Source of the DNA: Paludibacter sp.
Lineage (GTDB): Bacteria > Bacteroidota > Bacteroidia > Bacteroidales > Paludibacteraceae
Length of the DNA: 64,000 nt
Assembly: GCA_028710415.1 (NCBI GenBank)
Contig: JAQTUE010000013.1
Location: 62,001 to 126,000, forward strand
Direction: 5' to 3'
Shown here: one piece after another, positions 61,495 to 64,000 of the stretch
How positions within the stretch are numbered: position 1 is the first letter of the stretch
Layout of the letters: every line of letters starts with the position of its first letter
The notes under the pieces: model-generated
Told to the model about the DNA's origin: nothing
The model's input: the letters and a program-made list of their open reading frames with translations, nothing else
Databases searched by the model: none
Position numbers and translations under genes: made by a program

Positions 61495-62286
61495 ATGTAT
61501 TTGACAAAAAACAAAAAACGAGAAATCATAATTTTAAAAAGAATTATGTTTGTATTATTTCTAGGTTTACAATTGGTATTTGTAAGTTCTTGTAAGAATG
61601 AAAGTGGTAAATCGCATTTATCTGTTAGAATGACTGATGCTCCCGGAAATTTTGATGCTGTAATGGTTGATGTTCAAAGTGTAGAAGTTATTGGCAGTAA
61701 TGGAAGTACTGTAATTCTCAATACGAACAACCGTATTTATAACCTGTTGGATCTTTCAAACGGTGTAGATACGCTGTTAGCAACAGGTGACCTGGATGCC
61801 GGTACCATTTCCCAAATCAGACTGATACTGGGAGCTAATAATTCAGTGAAAGTAGATGGTATTGTATATCCTCTTAGTACACCGAGTGCTATGCAGTCTG
61901 GATTAAAGTTGCAGGTTAATAAAACATTTGAACCCGGGGTAACTTATTCTATCCTGCTTGATTTTGATGCAAATCAATCAATTGTTTTGCAAGGTAATGG
62001 CACTTATCAATTGAAACCGGTCATCCGAACCATTGAAACAGCTATAAGCGGATCCATAAAAGGAAGTATTTCGGTAGTGGGATCTATTGCAACTGTAAAA
62101 GCTACTTCTAACGGGGTAACTTATACTTCAGTTACCAATATGAATGGCCAGTTTATACTTGCCGGATTACCTGCAGGAACTTATGATGTGACGGTTACCC
62201 CTGATCTTCCTTTGTTACCTGTTACAAAAACCGGTGTTGTGGTTACGGTGGGTGCCAGTCTAAACCTGGGAATAATTACACTCTAA
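61495..62286 (+). CDS. DUF4382 lipoprotein with carboxypeptidase-regulatory-like end
   Basis: This 263-residue protein has a basic N-region and a lipobox ending FVSSC (Cys33). Residues of about 40-180 match DUF4382 (SHLSVRMTDAPGNFDAVMVDVQSVEV, NLLDLSNGVDTLLATGDLDAGTISQIRLIL). The C-terminal part has the fold of a carboxypeptidase regulatory-like domain (GSIKGSISVVG, MNGQFILAGLPAGTYDVTVTP). It is likely surface or periplasmic and of unknown function. The start at 61495 keeps the positive residues of the signal peptide; an ATG at 61546 is a less likely alternative. A good terminator follows. Confidence 0.85.
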   Translation: MYLTKNKKREIIILKRIMFVLFLGLQLVFVSSCKNESGKSHLSVRMTDAPGNFDAVMVDVQSVEVIGSNGSTVILNTNNRIYNLLDLSNGVDTLLATGDLDAGTISQIRLILGANNSVKVDGIVYPLSTPSAMQSGLKLQVNKTFEPGVTYSILLDFDANQSIVLQGNGTYQLKPVIRTIETAISGSIKGSISVVGSIATVKATSNGVTYTSVTNMNGQFILAGLPAGTYDVTVTPDLPLLPVTKTGVVVTVGASLNLGIITL

Positions 62287-62305
62287 GTTTCTTTTTTTAA
62301 TTCTA

Positions 62306-62343
62306 AAAATACAGCTTCATTCCGATGGAGCTGTATTTTTTTT
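62306..62343 (+). terminator. rho-independent terminator after the DUF4382 gene
   Basis: AAAAATACAGCT pairs with AGCTGTATTTTT around a TCATTCCGATGG-type loop, followed by T. The remaining bases to 62767 hold no gene or clear signal. Confidence 0.9.
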
Positions 62344-62767
62344 GCTTGGACAAGTCCTGAAATTGTTAACTTTAAAAAGAACTTTTTGTTTGAAGCTCCG
62401 GTTAGATTGGGTAACGGGAGAAACTGTCGCTAATCTGCCTTTATGAAAGTTTTACCAAGAGAGGATATTTAACAAATCGATCCGATTTATTGGGACTTAA
62501 TACTATTTTTTACTTGAATATAAATAATGTAAATTGAAACGACTATGACTTTTTGTAATTAATAAAAGGTCGTCTCTGTATAATTCTTTTTATTCCATAA
62601 CAAAGCACTTCAACTGATATCATATTCATTTACCAATTTTTAGGATATAATTTACCAATAATTCTACACTATTGGACCAAAGACTCCCTTTTTTTATCGG
62701 AAGCTAATGCTTAACTTTGAATCTCAATTATTAGTCAATTTGCACTTGTTTTTACACCTATATTCTT

Positions 62768-64000
62768 ATGACAAAATCAATACATTTTATGAGAAAAATC
62801 ACACCGTTTAACCTGTTGGTATTTTTTGTTCTTTTTATCTCTACCGGTATGATAGCCCAAACAACCCCTTCTTTTCCGGGTGCTGAAGGTTTTGGGCGTT
62901 ATTCAACCGGTGGACGAGGCGGTGCTGTGTACCATGTAACAACTTTATCAGATGATGGAACTGCGGGGACACTTCGCTCAGTGTTGAATAAATCCGGCAA
63001 ACGAACCATCATATTTGATGTTTCGGGTACCATTCACTTGACTTCGGCTTTGAGTATTTCCTCTCCCAATGTTACAATTGCAGGACAAACTGCCCCGGGA
63101 GATGGCATTTGCATTGCCGACTATCCCTTTTCAATTAGTGCCAGTAATGTCATCATACGTTTCATTCGGATGAGACTTGGAAATATAAATGTCGCTTTTC
63201 ATGAAGGCGATGGATTTGGGGGAATGGACGAACAGGATATCATTGTCGATCATTGTTCGGTAAGCTGGAGCATTGATGAATGCCTGTCGGTTTACGGAAT
63301 GAAAAACTTAACTGTACAATGGTGCATTGCTTCGCAAAGCCTGCGTAACTCCGGGCACAGTAAAGGACCACATGGTTACGGGGGAAACTGGGGAGGTTCA
63401 GGTGCCAGTTATCACCACAATCTGATGGCGCACCACGAGAGCCGCGCACCTCGTCTGGGGCCACGTCCCTCAACTCAGACCGACGAACGGATGGATATGC
63501 GAAACAATGTAATTTACAACTGGGCTGGAAACGGTTGCTATGGAGGTGAAGGGATGAATGTAAATATTGTGAACAATTATTACAAACCCGGACCGGGGAC
63601 CAAACAAAAGGGTGGTGCAATTCCATACCGGATTGCTTCTGTCGGGATACGTACAACGGTTTATTGCACGAACAGCCCCTCATTTGCTCCCATGCTTCAT
63701 GTCTGGGGTAATTTTTTTGTGAATGGCAACTATATGAACGGGTACAGCGATGTGACTACCGATAACTGGACAAAGGGAATGTATGCCCAAATTACGAATT
63801 CAACAAATGTTGATTATCTGTTTACTAATGTTACCAAAGATACCATGAAGTTGTCGGCGCCAATTGTTTATCCTTACACGACAACTCATAGTCCTGAAAA
63901 GGCTTACGAACAAGTGCTGAAATATGCCGGAGCTTCACTTTCCAGGGACTGGGTGGATACACTGATGGTGTATGATACCCGAAACGGCCTGGCTTCGCAT
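62768..64000 (+). CDS. secreted pectate lyase family protein, cut by the window end
   Basis: The frame is open for 411 codons from the ATG at 62768 to the last base of the window without a stop, so the gene continues beyond it. It has a signal peptide (FNLLVFFVLFISTGMIAQ). The right-handed beta-helix start FPGAEGFGRYSTGGRGGAVYHVT of polysaccharide lyase family 1 is present, with INIxGQTAPGDGI-like IAGQTAPGDGICI, VIIRFIRMRLG, IIVDHCSVSWSIDE with catalytic acidic residues, and the HHESRAPRLGP block containing the catalytic Arg. It should cleave pectin outside the cell. The C-terminal domain and any sorting signal are not visible. Confidence 0.88.
   Translation, partial: MTKSIHFMRKITPFNLLVFFVLFISTGMIAQTTPSFPGAEGFGRYSTGGRGGAVYHVTTLSDDGTAGTLRSVLNKSGKRTIIFDVSGTIHLTSALSISSPNVTIAGQTAPGDGICIADYPFSISASNVIIRFIRMRLGNINVAFHEGDGFGGMDEQDIIVDHCSVSWSIDECLSVYGMKNLTVQWCIASQSLRNSGHSKGPHGYGGNWGGSGASYHHNLMAHHESRAPRLGPRPSTQTDERMDMRNNVIYNWAGNGCYGGEGMNVNIVNNYYKPGPGTKQKGGAIPYRIASVGIRTTVYCTNSPSFAPMLHVWGNFFVNGNYMNGYSDVTTDNWTKGMYAQITNSTNVDYLFTNVTKDTMKLSAPIVYPYTTTHSPEKAYEQVLKYAGASLSRDWVDTLMVYDTRNGLASH

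Noticed and set aside
61263..61529. Minus-strand frame overlapping the DUF4382 gene start
   Set aside because: AT-rich chance frame that overlaps the signal peptide of a clear lipoprotein.

Overview
The window looks like chromosomal DNA of a Bacteroidota member, probably of the order Bacteroidales. The evidence is a set of promoter boxes of the TAnnTTTG type, a secreted M6 protease with a type IX secretion-like tail, Wzi-family capsule proteins, TonB receptors, lipoproteins with Bacteroidota-style lipoboxes, and a late-only heme gene set. The species cannot be named from the sequence.

Layout. (1) 0-1 kb: an antitoxin/PIN-toxin operon preceded by a second, toxin-less copy of the antitoxin. 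(2) 1.6-11.7 kb: two parallel cassettes, each a kelch-propeller lipoprotein followed by a Wzi-family outer-membrane barrel. One leads into a WcaJ-type initiating sugar-phosphate transferase and the other into a membrane-anchored CapD/PglF-type nucleotide-sugar dehydratase. (3) 12.2-32.9 kb: one long, mostly plus-strand surface-polysaccharide cluster. It holds an FkbH-like protein and acyl carrier protein, an iron-sulfur/acyltransferase fusion, a Wzx flippase, an aldo/keto reductase, an SGNH-like protein, a pyruvyltransferase-family protein, glycosyltransferases, a Wzy polymerase, epimerases/reductases, a WecA-type initiating transferase, a nucleotidyltransferase-kinase fusion and a WbuC cupin. 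Its centre is visibly more AT-rich than its flanks. (4) 33.2-38.0 kb, minus strand: ABC-F ATPase, M6 protease and a DUF486 membrane protein. (5) 38.2-40.5 kb: tRNA-Gly, two tRNA-Leu and tRNA-Thr. Between the last two lie 1.7 kb without a clear gene, holding 11-bp iterons and a pair of structured repeats with a 440-bp period. (6) 40.5-51.0 kb: a heme/porphyrin or siderophore island. Two cassettes of a 115-residue one-helix protein plus a TonB receptor flank an MFS permease, HemN, a HemY-type oxidase and HemH. (7) 51.4-57.6 kb, minus strand: a branched-chain-type 2-oxoacid dehydrogenase operon (E1 alpha, E1 beta, E2, an E3-like protein, lipoate ligase, TIGR02757). Its E3-like protein lacks one redox cysteine and has a broken NAD motif. 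(8) 57.6-64 kb: a small decayed gene, a J-domain/KTSC protein, a flotillin-like protein, a DUF4382 lipoprotein and the start of a secreted pectate lyase.

A theme across the window is small dispersed repeats, above all 7-bp tandem repeats. They supply the stop codons or C-terminal residues of several genes, and in one epimerase they form an in-frame insert of about 63 codons. An 8-bp tandem repeat abuts the start of the WcaJ-type gene, and two short elements share TAATGTCC-type ends.

The strongest leads for new biology are the twin small-protein/TonB-receptor cassettes around the late heme genes, the degenerate E3 subunit inside an otherwise intact dehydrogenase operon, the tandem structured repeats between the tRNAs, and the heptamer insertion into a coding region. 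All functions are read from sequence motifs by eye; no database search was run.
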